In this document: piece after piece, positions 43,222-53,337 of the stretch
Numbering within the stretch: position 1 is the first letter of the stretch
Layout of the letters: each line of letters starts with the position of its first letter
Assembly (NCBI GenBank): GCA_965242785.1
Contig: CBDETA010000003.1
Coordinates: 248,001-312,000 of the forward strand
Source of the DNA: Maricaulis sp965242785
Lineage (GTDB): Bacteria > Pseudomonadota > Alphaproteobacteria > Caulobacterales > Maricaulaceae
Length of the DNA: 64,000 bases
Direction of reading: 5' to 3'
The notes under the pieces: generated by a model
Database searches by the model: none
What the model saw: only the letters and a program-made list of their open reading frames with translations
Told to the model about the DNA's origin: nothing
Translations under genes and position numbers: made by a program

Positions 43222-43986
43222 ATGCTGAAAATCGACAATCTCCACTGCCGCGTTGAAACCCAGGACGGTGAGGAAAAGCCGATCCTGAAAGGGCTGACGC
43301 TCGACGTGCCGGCGGGTGAGGTCCATGCGATCATGGGCCCGAACGGGTCCGGCAAGTCGACGCTCTCCTATGTGCTCACCGGCCGCGACGGCTATGACGT
43401 CACCGACGGCACAATGTCGTTCGATGGCGAGGACCTGGCCGAGCTGGAGCCGGAAGAGCGTGCGGCGGCGGGCCTCTATTTGTCCTTCCAATACCCCGTG
43501 GAAATTCCGGGCGTGCCCACCATCACCTTCCTCAAGGAAGCCCTCAACGCCCAGCGTTCGGCGCGCGGCGAGGATGAGGTGACGGCACCGGAATTCATGA
43601 AGCTGATCCGCGAGAAGGCGAAACAGCTGGGCGTGTCGATGGACATGCTCAAGCGGGCGGTGAATGTCGGCTTTTCCGGTGGCGAGAAGAAGCGGATGGA
43701 AATCCTCCAGGCGCTGGTGCTGGAGCCGAAATTCCTGATCCTGGACGAAACCGACAGTGGTCTTGACATCGACGCCCTGAAGACCGTGTCCGACGGCGTC
43801 AACGCCCTGCGTTCGCCCGAGCGCGGCATGCTGGTGATCACCCACTACCAGCGCCTCCTGGACCACATCACGCCGGACGTGGTGCACATCATGGCCAATG
43901 GGAAGATCGTGAAATCCGGTGGTCCCGAGCTCGCCCGCGAGCTCGAGGCGGAAGGCTATGACAAATATCTCGGCGAGGCTGCGTGA
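43222..43986 (+). CDS. sufC: Fe-S assembly ATPase SufC
   Basis: ABC-type ATPase that drives conformational change of SufB-SufD. The 254-residue protein opens MLKIDNLHCRVETQDGEEKP, with Walker A GPNGSGKST (39-47), the SufC-specific LYLSFQYPVEIPGVP Q-loop, signature FSGGEKKRMEILQA, Walker B FLILDETDSGLDIDALK and the switch His in LVITHYQRLLDHI. ATG 43222 was chosen because it gives the standard N-terminus; in-frame ATGs at 43201 and 43204 would add seven residues. Its stop overlaps the first possible start of sufD (GTGA). Confidence 0.97.
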   Translation: MLKIDNLHCRVETQDGEEKPILKGLTLDVPAGEVHAIMGPNGSGKSTLSYVLTGRDGYDVTDGTMSFDGEDLAELEPEERAAAGLYLSFQYPVEIPGVPTITFLKEALNAQRSARGEDEVTAPEFMKLIREKAKQLGVSMDMLKRAVNVGFSGGEKKRMEILQALVLEPKFLILDETDSGLDIDALKTVSDGVNALRSPERGMLVITHYQRLLDHITPDVVHIMANGKIVKSGGPELARELEAEGYDKYLGEAA

Positions 43987-43988
43987 GC

Positions 43989-45008
43989 ATGACCGCAACG
44001 CTCACCCATACGCCGGCCGAACAGGCCCTGATCAGTGCGCTGGACGGCGCCACCGGCTGGCGTGCCCGGCTGCGCGAGGCGACGCAGCGTGACGGCCTGC
44101 CGACACGCCGGCATGAGTTGTGGAAATGGTCGGACCTGCGCCGCGCCGCCAATGATGTGACAATGGCTGGCGAAATGCGTGTCCAGGGGCTGCCGGAAAC
44201 CGGTGATGCCACACGGATCGAGCTGGATATCCTGGCCACGGCCGGGGCCAGCGCACAGGACTGGACGCTGGATATCCCGGCTGGCCGTCATGTCACCCTG
44301 ATCGAGCGTTATCGCGCAGAGCCCGGCGCGCTGGGCCATTGGCATGTGACGATCACGCTGGGCGAGGGCGCCAGCCTGGACCGCATCTGCATCGCCCGCG
44401 AAGCGCCGGAGGCGCTTTTCGTCGCCTCCGCCGAGATTGTCCTGTCGGCGGGTGCCCGGCTCAATCAGCGCCACATGGATTTCGGAGCGCGCCTGTCGCG
44501 GCAGGAAACCCACATCACCCACCCCGGCGAGGGTGCGGAAGTGGATCTGGGCGGCGTTTATCTGCTGGGCGCTGACCGCCACGCCGACGCCACCAGCTTC
44601 GTCCACCACACCGGTCCCGGCGGGGTGACGAAACAGCTGGTGAAGGGCGCTGCCGCCGCGCGGGGGCATGGCGTTTTCCAGGGCAAGTTCATTGTCGACC
44701 GCGCCGCCCAGCAGACCGATGCGCGCATGACGCACCGGGCGCTGATGCTGGACGAAAAGGCCGAGATCGACGCCAAGCCGGAACTGGAAATCTATGCCGA
44801 TGACGTGCAGTGCGCGCACGGCAATGCGCTGGGCGCGATCGACGAGACCGCGCTCTTCTACATGCGCCAGCGCGGTCTTTCCGCGCCGCGCGCCCGGGCC
44901 CTGCTGATCGAGAGCTTCCTGGCCGAGCCGCTGGACGGCATTGTCGACGAGACCCTGCGCGAGGCCCTCAAGGCCGAGCTGCGCCAGCGGCTGGAGGCGC
45001 TGTCATGA
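43989..45008 (+). CDS. sufD: Fe-S assembly protein SufD
   Basis: Paralogue of SufB completing the SufBC2D scaffold. Residues up to about 70 form the N-terminal helical part (RRHELWKWSDLRRA), the middle is the beta-helix (RHVTLIERYRAEPG; EIVLSAGARLNQRHMDFGA) and the C-terminal helix carries CAHGNALGAIDETALFYMRQ and LSAPRARALLIESFLAEPLD. The ECGSCAHG-type conserved segment and the His of CAHG are kept. About 339 aa, short for SufD. A GTG at 43983 overlapping the sufC stop is the alternative start. Overlaps sufS in ATGA. Confidence 0.95.
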   Translation: MTATLTHTPAEQALISALDGATGWRARLREATQRDGLPTRRHELWKWSDLRRAANDVTMAGEMRVQGLPETGDATRIELDILATAGASAQDWTLDIPAGRHVTLIERYRAEPGALGHWHVTITLGEGASLDRICIAREAPEALFVASAEIVLSAGARLNQRHMDFGARLSRQETHITHPGEGAEVDLGGVYLLGADRHADATSFVHHTGPGGVTKQLVKGAAAARGHGVFQGKFIVDRAAQQTDARMTHRALMLDEKAEIDAKPELEIYADDVQCAHGNALGAIDETALFYMRQRGLSAPRARALLIESFLAEPLDGIVDETLREALKAELRQRLEALS

Positions 45009-46246
45009 CCGTCCAGTCGAAGATTGCCTCCGCCCTGAACATCAACGCCATCCGCGCCGAATTCCCGATCCTGCAGCGCCAGATCAATGGCCGGCCGCTG
45101 GTCTATCTGGACAATGCGGCTTCGGCCCAGAAGCCGGAATTCGTCATCGAGAGCGTGGCCGGCGTCTATCGCGCCTCTTACGCCAATGTGCACCGGGGCC
45201 TTCACACCCTGGCCAATGAAACCACCGAGGAGTTCGAGAAATCGCGTGAGGATGTGCGCCGTTTTCTCAATGCCCGCTCGGTCAACGAGGTCGTTTTTAC
45301 GCGCGGTTCGACCGAGGCGATCAATCTCGTGGCCCACTCTTTCTGCCAGATGCTGCAGCCGGGCGACGAGATCATCATCTCCCAGATGGAGCATCATTCG
45401 AACATCGTGCCCTGGCGTTTGGCCTGTGATGCCAAGGGTTTGACCCTGAAATGGGTGTCCGTGACCGACACCGGCGAGCTGGACTACGCACAGCTGGCAG
45501 ACATGGTTAATTCCCGCACCCGGCTGATCGCCCTGACCCACATGTCCAACGTGCTGGGAACCGTCAACGACATCAGCCGGATCAAGGCTATAGCCGACAT
45601 CCACCAAGTCCCGCTGCTGCTGGACGGCTCGCAATCGGCCGTGCACCTGCCGGTCGACGTGCAGGCGCTGGATTGTGATTTCTTCGTCTTTACAGGGCAC
45701 AAGCTCTATGGCCCCTCGGGCATCGGTGCGCTCTATGCCAAGGGCGACTGGCTGGACCGGCTGCCGCCCTTCATGGGCGGCGGCGAGATGATCGCCGATG
45801 TCTTCGAGACCCATGTCACCTTCGCCGACGTGCCGCACAAGTTCGAGGCCGGCACCCCGCCGATCGCCGATGCCATCGGCCTCGGCGCCGCGATCCGCTG
45901 GCTGGAGCGCCATGACCGCACAGCCATCCTGGAGCACGAGCGCGCCCTGATGGACCGGGCCGCGGCCGGCCTGGCCGAAATCGACGGTCTGCGCATCCTG
46001 GGCACGTCCCAGGACAAGGGCGCCATCATCTCTTTTCACATCGACGGCGCCCATCCGCACGACATCGCGCAGATCCTCGACAAGTACGGTGTCGCCGTGC
46101 GGGCCGGGCATCACTGCGCCCAACCCCTGATGGCCCGGCTGGGCGTGTCCTCGACGGCACGGGCCAGCTTTGCCATCTACAACACGATCGAAGAGGCCGA
46201 TGCGTTTGTCGACGCATTGAAAAAGGCCCGCGACTTTCTCATCTAG
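45005..46246 (+). CDS. sufS: cysteine desulfurase SufS (group II)
   Basis: Second desulfurase of the operon, the SufS/CsdA type. The 413-residue protein has VYLDNAASAQKPEFVIESV near the N-terminus, PLP lysine K233 in FVFTGHKLYGPSGIG, ETHVTFADVPHKFEAGTPPI and the persulfide cysteine C371 in VRAGHHCAQPLMARLG, without the long flexible loop of IscS. No sufE or sufU sulfur-acceptor gene is seen in this operon. The start overlaps the sufD stop (ATGA); the longer frame upstream lies inside sufD. Confidence 0.96.
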   Translation: MTVQSKIASALNINAIRAEFPILQRQINGRPLVYLDNAASAQKPEFVIESVAGVYRASYANVHRGLHTLANETTEEFEKSREDVRRFLNARSVNEVVFTRGSTEAINLVAHSFCQMLQPGDEIIISQMEHHSNIVPWRLACDAKGLTLKWVSVTDTGELDYAQLADMVNSRTRLIALTHMSNVLGTVNDISRIKAIADIHQVPLLLDGSQSAVHLPVDVQALDCDFFVFTGHKLYGPSGIGALYAKGDWLDRLPPFMGGGEMIADVFETHVTFADVPHKFEAGTPPIADAIGLGAAIRWLERHDRTAILEHERALMDRAAAGLAEIDGLRILGTSQDKGAIISFHIDGAHPHDIAQILDKYGVAVRAGHHCAQPLMARLGVSSTARASFAIYNTIEEADAFVDALKKARDFLI

Positions 46247-46252
46247 GTTCCC

Positions 46253-46705
46253 ATGACTGCTGAAACGCCCCAACGCGACGTGATCGACCTGTCCGCCCCG
46301 AAGGCCAAGCCCGCGGCTGCGCCCGCACGCACGCCTGCGACCCCGGACGAGGCCGCCCGTGCTGTCTCTCCGCCTCAGGGTGATATCTCGCAGGACGAGC
46401 TGGCACGCATCACCGATGATGTCGTCAGCGCGCTGAAGACTGTTTATGACCCGGAAATCCCGGTCGACATCTATGAGCTCGGCCTGATCTACAAGGTCGA
46501 CCTGGAAGAGGACCGCACGTTGAAGGTCCAGATGTCCCTGACCGCGCCGGGCTGTCCGGTGGCCGGCGAGATGCCGGGCTGGGTCCAGGAAGCAGTTGAA
46601 AAGGTTGATGGTGTCGACCGGGCGTTGGTCGATCTGACCTTCGAACCGCCCTGGACGCCCGACCGCATGTCCGACGAGGCGCGTTTGGCGCTCAACATGT
46701 TCTAG
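46253..46705 (+). CDS. sufT: SUF system protein SufT (DUF59/MIP18 family)
   Basis: DUF59 proteins help deliver or mature Fe-S clusters. The 150-residue protein has a disordered Ala/Pro-rich N-terminus (about 45 residues) and then the domain: VSALKTVYDPEIPVDIYELG, LIYKVDLEED, VQMSLTAPGCPVAGEMPGWV (the conserved Cys) and VDLTFEPPWTPDRMSDEARL. It starts six bases after sufS, in the usual alphaproteobacterial place between sufS and sufA. Confidence 0.95.
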   Translation: MTAETPQRDVIDLSAPKAKPAAAPARTPATPDEAARAVSPPQGDISQDELARITDDVVSALKTVYDPEIPVDIYELGLIYKVDLEEDRTLKVQMSLTAPGCPVAGEMPGWVQEAVEKVDGVDRALVDLTFEPPWTPDRMSDEARLALNMF

Positions 46706-46714
46706 GAGCCGATC

Positions 46715-47074
46715 ATGGCACTGCGTGAACGTCCCAAGGCTGTTTCCCTGACCGATGCCGCGGCCGAGCGCGTCAAGGCGATCATGGCCCAGCGCGGTAC
46801 GGGTTTCCTGCGCGTCGGCGTCAAGAATGGCGGCTGTGCGGGCATGGAATACGAGATGGAATATGTCGACGCCCCCGAGCCGCTGGATGAGCGTGTCGAG
46901 GACAAGGGTGTTGAAATCGTGCTGGAGTCACGGGCGCTGCTGTTCCTGCTGGGAACGCAGATAGACTATGAAGTCACGCCGCTTCATGCGAAGTTTGTGT
47001 TCAACAACCCCAACCAGACCGATGCCTGCGGCTGCGGGGAAAGCGTGACCATCGTTCCTGTAAAAGAGATCTGA
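46715..47074 (+). CDS. sufA: A-type Fe-S carrier SufA/IscA
   Basis: A-type carrier that transfers clusters to targets. The 119-residue protein has VSLTDAAAERVKAIMAQRG, the first cluster cysteine in GVKNGGCAGMEYEM and the second pair in TDACGCGES (C-G-C), matching the C-x(~64)-C-x-C pattern. It starts nine bases after sufT and closes the suf operon; the GST gene follows 39 bases later. Confidence 0.95.
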   Translation: MALRERPKAVSLTDAAAERVKAIMAQRGTGFLRVGVKNGGCAGMEYEMEYVDAPEPLDERVEDKGVEIVLESRALLFLLGTQIDYEVTPLHAKFVFNNPNQTDACGCGESVTIVPVKEI

Positions 47075-47113
47075 GGTCCAGCGCCTCAGGAGCAACACGT
47101 CCGGGGCGCCGCC

Positions 47114-47704
47114 ATGAAACTGATCATCTCCACCACCTCACCCTATTCGCGCAAATGCCGGGTCATGGTGCGCGAGCTCGGCCTCGAGGCGGCCGTCGAG
47201 GAGGTCGAGTCGCATCCCTTCGATGATGACCCTGACCTGCTGGCCGCCAATCCGCTGGGCCGGGTGCCCTGCCTTCTGCTCGACGAGGGCCAGGCCCTGA
47301 CCGAAAGCGCGCTGATCGCCGATTACCTGGCTGAACAGGCCGGCGACCCCTGGCCGCGCGACTGGAATGACCGCCGCCTGGAAGCGCTTGGCAATGGCCT
47401 GCTGGACCTCACCGTGATGCGCCGCGTCGAGATGGTGCGCGATGAGGGAATGCGTTCCGATTTCTGGATCGGGCGCCGCGAGCGCGGCATCCTGCGAGCT
47501 CTGGACGAGCTGGAAGCGGGCATGGGCGATCTGGAGAATCCGATGGCGCAGGGCCCGCTGACCATGGCCGTGGCGCTGGGCTATCTGGACTTCCGCTATC
47601 CCGAAAGTCACTGGCGCGATGGCCGACCGCAGCTCAATGCGCTGCACGCCGCCTGGTCGGAACGCTCCAGCTTCCGCGACACACAACCGCCGGCCGATGC
47701 CTGA
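47114..47704 (+). CDS. glutathione S-transferase family protein
   Basis: A 196-residue GST with an N-terminal thioredoxin-like domain (KLIISTTSPYSRKCRVMVRE, GRVPCLLLDEGQALTESALI, the ESALI motif binding the gamma-Glu of glutathione) and an all-helical C-terminal domain. The active-site Ser is in TSPYSRKCR. It may be co-transcribed with suf but is not a known Fe-S factor. A strong two-way terminator follows. Confidence 0.93.
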   Translation: MKLIISTTSPYSRKCRVMVRELGLEAAVEEVESHPFDDDPDLLAANPLGRVPCLLLDEGQALTESALIADYLAEQAGDPWPRDWNDRRLEALGNGLLDLTVMRRVEMVRDEGMRSDFWIGRRERGILRALDELEAGMGDLENPMAQGPLTMAVALGYLDFRYPESHWRDGRPQLNALHAAWSERSSFRDTQPPADA

Positions 47705-47710
47705 GCATGA

Positions 47711-47740
47711 AAAAAAGCCGCCCCTGAGGGCGGCTTTTTT
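47711..47740. terminator. bidirectional terminator between GST and the convergent GGDEF gene
   Basis: AAAAAAGCCGCCC (47711-47723), loop CTGA, GGGCGGCTTTTTT (47728-47740): a perfect stem with a T tract on both strands. Confidence 0.95.
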
Positions 47741-47761
47741 GTTCGGTCGTTACGATCGCGA

Positions 47762-48814
47762 TCAGGCAGCGCTGCGCGCGGAGGCCGGACCGTCTTCGCT
47801 GGTCGTGCGGTTGCGGCCAGCGGTCTTGGACTTGTAGAGATTGGCATCGGAACGTTCGATCAGCTCTTCAATCGACTCGTCGCCCGAATAGGTCGCCACA
47901 CCAAGGGAAACAGTAATATTTCCCAGATCCTCATTGGTCGACTTGCGCAGCAGTTTCTTGGACTCCACGGTCTTCCGGATCTTCTCGGCAATGCCCGCTG
48001 CGCCGGCCGCGTCGGTATTCGGCATCACGATGGCAAATTCCTCACCGCCATAGCGCGCCACCAAATGGGTGTCGGCGGAATGACGGGTCAGGCAGCCGGC
48101 GACAAAGCGGATGATCTGGTCACCGGTCTGATGGCCCCAGGTGTCGTTGAAGCGCTTGAAGAAATCGATGTCGCACAGGACCAGGCTCAGCGGCTTCTTT
48201 GATGTGTCGGCCTCACGGCGGGCGCGACGCAGGGTCTCGTCGAACCGCTTGCGGTTGGCGATGCCGGTCAGCGCATCGGTCATGGCCTCCTGGCGCACCT
48301 TCTCCAGATGCGAGCGAAGCTGGGTGACCTCATTCGAGGTTGCCTGCAGCTTGTCCTCCAGCGCCTGGCTGCGGCGCTGCATGCGGGCGGTTGCGGAGAC
48401 CAGGCTTTCCACCAGGCGCCGCATGGAATCGGTGTCCGGGGCGCCACCCAGCTCGCCGGCGGCACCTTCCAGTGCCTTGCCATAGGCAGCGGTATCGCGC
48501 TCGGCATCCTGTAGCTGTTGCTGAACCACGCCCAGTTCACGGCACATCGCACCGCCGCTTTCCAGCACGGCATCCTGGATCGCCTTCCACTGGAAATACT
48601 GTTCGAACAGGTCGGCGCTCAGCGCGTCGTTGAATTCGTCCTTGGCCTCGATGTGACCGCGAAGGCTTTCACAGAGTTCCGGATTGGTGTCAGCGGCGAA
48701 GCAGATCCAGACCGCATAATTCTCCGGCGTCGGCGGGACATTGAATTGTTCCATGAGTTCCAGCGCTTTGTGCGCGAACTCACGCCCTTCCTCGCCTAGC
48801 AGTCGACCGTTCAC
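47762..48814 (-). CDS. GGDEF-domain diguanylate cyclase
   Basis: Makes cyclic di-GMP. The 350-residue cytosolic protein has an N-terminal helical domain (about 1-175, including EFAHKALELMEQFNVPPTPE and a coiled coil RRSQALEDKLQATSNEVTQL) that probably dimerises or senses a signal, and a C-terminal GGDEF domain with TDALTGIANRKRFDE, LCDIDFFKRFNDTWGHQTGD and an intact GGEEF at 256-260. At the inhibitory I-site position (six and nine residues before GGEEF) there is H and A rather than D and R, so product inhibition is probably lost. No membrane helix. Confidence 0.94.
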   Translation of the reverse strand: MNGRLLGEEGREFAHKALELMEQFNVPPTPENYAVWICFAADTNPELCESLRGHIEAKDEFNDALSADLFEQYFQWKAIQDAVLESGGAMCRELGVVQQQLQDAERDTAAYGKALEGAAGELGGAPDTDSMRRLVESLVSATARMQRRSQALEDKLQATSNEVTQLRSHLEKVRQEAMTDALTGIANRKRFDETLRRARREADTSKKPLSLVLCDIDFFKRFNDTWGHQTGDQIIRFVAGCLTRHSADTHLVARYGGEEFAIVMPNTDAAGAAGIAEKIRKTVESKKLLRKSTNEDLGNITVSLGVATYSGDESIEELIERSDANLYKSKTAGRNRTTSEDGPASARSAA

Positions 48815-48897
48815 GATGCTGTCCTTGCTCTCCCGGCAGGCTTCTGGGATGACCTGCGACGATTTGGGAGCCTAGGGCAGAAAGGGAAAGAAGAGGT

Positions 48898-48927
48898 AAA
48901 AATCGCTCATATCGTATGCATGAGCGA
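48898..48927 (-). terminator. terminator of the DEAD-box helicase gene
   Basis: TCGCTCAT / ATGAGCGA (48903-48910 and 48920-48927), 9-base loop; on the minus strand the stem is followed by TTTTTA. It lies 58 bases past the helicase stop and upstream of the GGDEF start. Confidence 0.78.
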
Positions 48928-48984
48928 AGTTGGGAGTTTGTAATGAGGCGGCAACCTTAGCGGGAAACGTCCGGTTTTGCCATG

Positions 48985-50361
<1,377 letters not shown>

Positions 50362-50472
50362 GGCGTCCTTTGCGTAACCACTACGAATAACGGCCGCGCC
50401 GTGATGGCGCGGCCGCAAGTGGGCGCAAAATACGGTCCCGCCGCGTTGTGTCAACGCAACAGGGCTGAAACG

Positions 50473-51744
50473 CTAGTGTCTATAGGCAAATGGCGTGTCA
50501 TCCGTGATATTGATGTAACGGTCACGCAGGCGCGTCTGACGTGATTCCATCTGCGTCGGCTCACCGTCGATCAGGACCGCGGTAACGCCGCTGAGCGCTT
50601 CCAGCGGGTCGCCATCCCACACCACGATGTCACCGGCATAGCCCGGCGCCAGGGCGCCATAGCGGTCACCGACGCCGAAAATCTCGGCCGGGGTGAGGGT
50701 GATCGCGCGGAAGGCCTGGTCCCAGGCCACGCCATTGGCAACGGCGTTACCGGCATTCTGCGGCAGCAGACGTGGGTTGAAATAGCCGTCCTGGCTCAGC
50801 GTGGCATAGGCGACCGTCACGCCCGCATCATGCAGGCGCTCCGCATTATGCAGGCTGGCACCGATGGCGTCGAAGTTGAACGGGAGGTCCTGCAGCGGGT
50901 CCATGATCACCGGAATGCCGGCAGCCGCCAGCTCGTCCGCCACCATCCAGCCTTCCGCCACACCGATCAGGATAAGTTGCATCGGCGCGTTCTCTTGCTG
51001 GAACCGGATGGCCCGGCGGATATCGGCAGCCCGGTTCACCACCATCACCATCGGCAAGCGGCCGCGTGCGACGGGCAGCAGGGCTGCAGCGTCATAGCGA
51101 TTGAGGGCATCGCCCTCGTGATCGCCGGCAAAGCGTCCCGGATAGCCGCGCGCATCGGCCAGAGCCGCCTCCAGGAAGGCCCAGGCGGCGGGGCGTGAGC
51201 CGCCGGCCTCGCCAGCTCCGGACTGCGACAGGTCAGCAAGCACAAAGCTGCCGCTCTGGAACAGGGAGTCGGGATTGCCCGAGGTCTCGATCAAGGCCCC
51301 CTGGCCACCGAAAATATTGTGACCGGTGGACGGGAACAGGGCGGCCCGGGTGATGCCGTCAATCCGGTTGGACGCGATGTGCGTTCCATTCGGATTGAAG
51401 CCATCGGCCACGTCCAGGGCGACGGAGAAGGGCGAGTCGCCGGCTGACTGGTCATTGGTGGATCGCTCCAGGGCGACTTCGATCAGGCCGAGCTGGGAAT
51501 AGGGCGCAAACACGCCCGGCGTAATCCATCCGCCACCGGCATCGATGACCGTGGCATCGGACGGAATGTCTGCCGCCGTGCCAACCGAGACGATATCGCC
51601 GTCACGCACGACAACCGTGCCGTTTTCCAGGATGCCGGCGTCGGTATTGGTGACCACCCGACCATTGGTGACCGCATAGGTTTGCGCCAGGGCCGGTGCG
51701 GCAAGCACGAGGCTGGCGGTGAGGGCTGAAATCAGCTGTTTCAT
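50473..51744 (-). CDS. amidohydrolase-family protein lacking the first metal motif (likely inactive paralogue)
   Basis: A 423-residue periplasmic protein: signal peptide 1-20 (ISALTASLVLAAPALAQ), then the amidohydrolase composite fold (GRVVTNTDAGILENGTVVVR; strand GGGWITPGVFAPYSQLGLIE). The His-x-His that should follow TPG is replaced by APYSQ, and the other catalytic histidines are also hard to find, although the C-terminal LAPGYAGDIVVWDGDPLEAL is intact. The start overlaps the stop of the upstream, intact amidohydrolase (TAATG), so the two are made in equal amounts and may form a heteromer (inference). Confidence 0.87.
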   Translation of the reverse strand: MKQLISALTASLVLAAPALAQTYAVTNGRVVTNTDAGILENGTVVVRDGDIVSVGTAADIPSDATVIDAGGGWITPGVFAPYSQLGLIEVALERSTNDQSAGDSPFSVALDVADGFNPNGTHIASNRIDGITRAALFPSTGHNIFGGQGALIETSGNPDSLFQSGSFVLADLSQSGAGEAGGSRPAAWAFLEAALADARGYPGRFAGDHEGDALNRYDAAALLPVARGRLPMVMVVNRAADIRRAIRFQQENAPMQLILIGVAEGWMVADELAAAGIPVIMDPLQDLPFNFDAIGASLHNAERLHDAGVTVAYATLSQDGYFNPRLLPQNAGNAVANGVAWDQAFRAITLTPAEIFGVGDRYGALAPGYAGDIVVWDGDPLEALSGVTAVLIDGEPTQMESRQTRLRDRYINITDDTPFAYRH

Positions 51745-53177
51745 TATTGCTCTCCTTCGCCGGGCTGGCCGAGCATGAAGTCGCGCACCGGCTGGGTTGC
51801 CGGATTGGAACGGTCATAACTCATGGCCCCGTCGATCCAGACCTGATCGGCCCGCGTGTAGGTGGAGTAGGGATTGCCGGACCACAGAACGACATCGGCG
51901 CGCAGGCCCGGTTGCAGGGAACCTGTCTGGTCGGCAATGCCCAGCGCTTGCGCCGGATTGGAGGAGACCCAGGCCCAGGCTTCAGCCTCGGATATGTCCA
52001 GACCGGCGCGGCGGCCATCGCCGAGCGCCTTGGCGATTTCCTGATTGAGGCGCTGGATGCCGTTGTCATCATCCGAATGGATCATGGCGCAGGCCCCGTT
52101 GGCGTGTGTCATGGCCAGGTTTTCACGGACGGAGTCATAGGCTTCCATCTTGAAGCCGCCCCAGTCGGCCCATACAGCCGCACAGATGCCATTCTCGGCC
52201 AGCATATCGGGGATTTTGTAGGCCTCCACCGCGTGGTGGAAAGTGGTCACCTGGTAGCCGAATTCCTGCGACATATCGATGATCTGCGCCATCTGGTCGG
52301 CGCGATAGCAGTGCATCTGCACCAGGATCTCGCCATCGAGCACGCCCATCAGCGTGTCCATTTCCAGGTCCTGGGTCGGCGGATCGACGTCTTCGCCGGC
52401 TTCGGCCTGCTCCCAGTATTCATGCCAGCTGTCGCGATAGTTGGAGGCCCGGATCCAGGCCGAGCGATAACCGGCGACATTGCCCATGTCAGTCGCCGGC
52501 GAGCGTCCGCGGCCGCCATAGACGCGGGCCGGGTTTTCACCGCAGGCCATTTTCAGCGTGTAGGGGGCGTCAGGGAATTTCATCTCCTGCACCGTCCGGC
52601 CGGATACATTGCGCAGGGTGATGCCGCGACCGCCGAACAGGTTGGCCGAACCGGGCAGGATGTGCAGCGTGGTCACACCGCCGGCCAGCGCATGCTCGAA
52701 GCCGGGGTCCTGCGGCCAGACCGAGTGTTCGGCCCAGACTTCCGCTGTCACCGGCTCGGTCGCCTCATTGCCGTCGCTGTGGGCACTGACACCCGGGGAC
52801 GGGTACACACCCAGGTGCGAGTGGATATCGATAATGCCCGGCGTCACATAGCGGCCTGCGGCATCGATAACCGTGGCGCCTTCAGGCGCTTCCAGACCGG
52901 AGCCGACCGCGGAAATGCGACCGTTCTCGATCAGGACATCGCCATTCTCGATCTGGCCGCCAATGCCGTCGAGCACCGTGGCGCCGCGGATCAGCGTGGT
53001 GCCGCTGGGTTGCGGCTGGTAGGTCGACGGATACGGGTCGAGATTGATGCGGACGATTTCGGTATCGCCGCTGCTCGTTTCGCCCTCATCGGACGGTGCG
53101 CCACCATTGCCGCAGGCGCCGAGCGCAAGAACGGCCGTCAGCGCCGCAGCCGTTGACAGGCTTGCAGTCAGTTTCAT
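51744..53177 (-). CDS. amidohydrolase lipoprotein (metal motif intact)
   Basis: A 477-residue metal-dependent hydrolase exported as a lipoprotein (lipobox LALGAC, Cys about residue 22, then a disordered Ser/Glu-rich linker). The fold signature RYVTPGIIDIHSHLGVYPSP carries the first H-x-H; further ligands are likely in LVQMHCYRADQM, TTFHHAVEAYKIPDM and CAMIHSDDDNG (final Asp). C-terminal PGLRADVVLWSGNPYSTYTR is typical of imidazolonepropionase/dipeptidase-like members. The substrate may be a cyclic amide or dipeptide. It is the first gene of the pair; M14 peptidase lies upstream on the same strand. Confidence 0.9.
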   Translation of the reverse strand: MKLTASLSTAAALTAVLALGACGNGGAPSDEGETSSGDTEIVRINLDPYPSTYQPQPSGTTLIRGATVLDGIGGQIENGDVLIENGRISAVGSGLEAPEGATVIDAAGRYVTPGIIDIHSHLGVYPSPGVSAHSDGNEATEPVTAEVWAEHSVWPQDPGFEHALAGGVTTLHILPGSANLFGGRGITLRNVSGRTVQEMKFPDAPYTLKMACGENPARVYGGRGRSPATDMGNVAGYRSAWIRASNYRDSWHEYWEQAEAGEDVDPPTQDLEMDTLMGVLDGEILVQMHCYRADQMAQIIDMSQEFGYQVTTFHHAVEAYKIPDMLAENGICAAVWADWGGFKMEAYDSVRENLAMTHANGACAMIHSDDDNGIQRLNQEIAKALGDGRRAGLDISEAEAWAWVSSNPAQALGIADQTGSLQPGLRADVVLWSGNPYSTYTRADQVWIDGAMSYDRSNPATQPVRDFMLGQPGEGEQ

Positions 53178-53303
53178 CGCGTAAATCCCCAGTAGCGCCC
53201 ACACTCTCTCCCGGCGGGCGAGGCGGGCCGATTGAACGCGCTTCGCGTGCAGGCGTCAAATGAACTGGGGGACAGAGGGTGTGAAAAACCAGGGCGAGTG
53301 ACA

Positions 53304-53328
53304 GGGCCCGGCGCGTTCCGCCGGGCCC
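53304..53328 (-). terminator. GC-rich hairpin after the M14 peptidase gene
   Basis: GGGCCCGGCG / CGCCGGGCCC (53304-53313 and 53319-53328), 5-base loop, 10 bases past the stop. No T tract follows on the minus strand, so it is a weak intrinsic terminator at best. Confidence 0.5.
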
Positions 53329-53337
53329 GTCTGCTCG

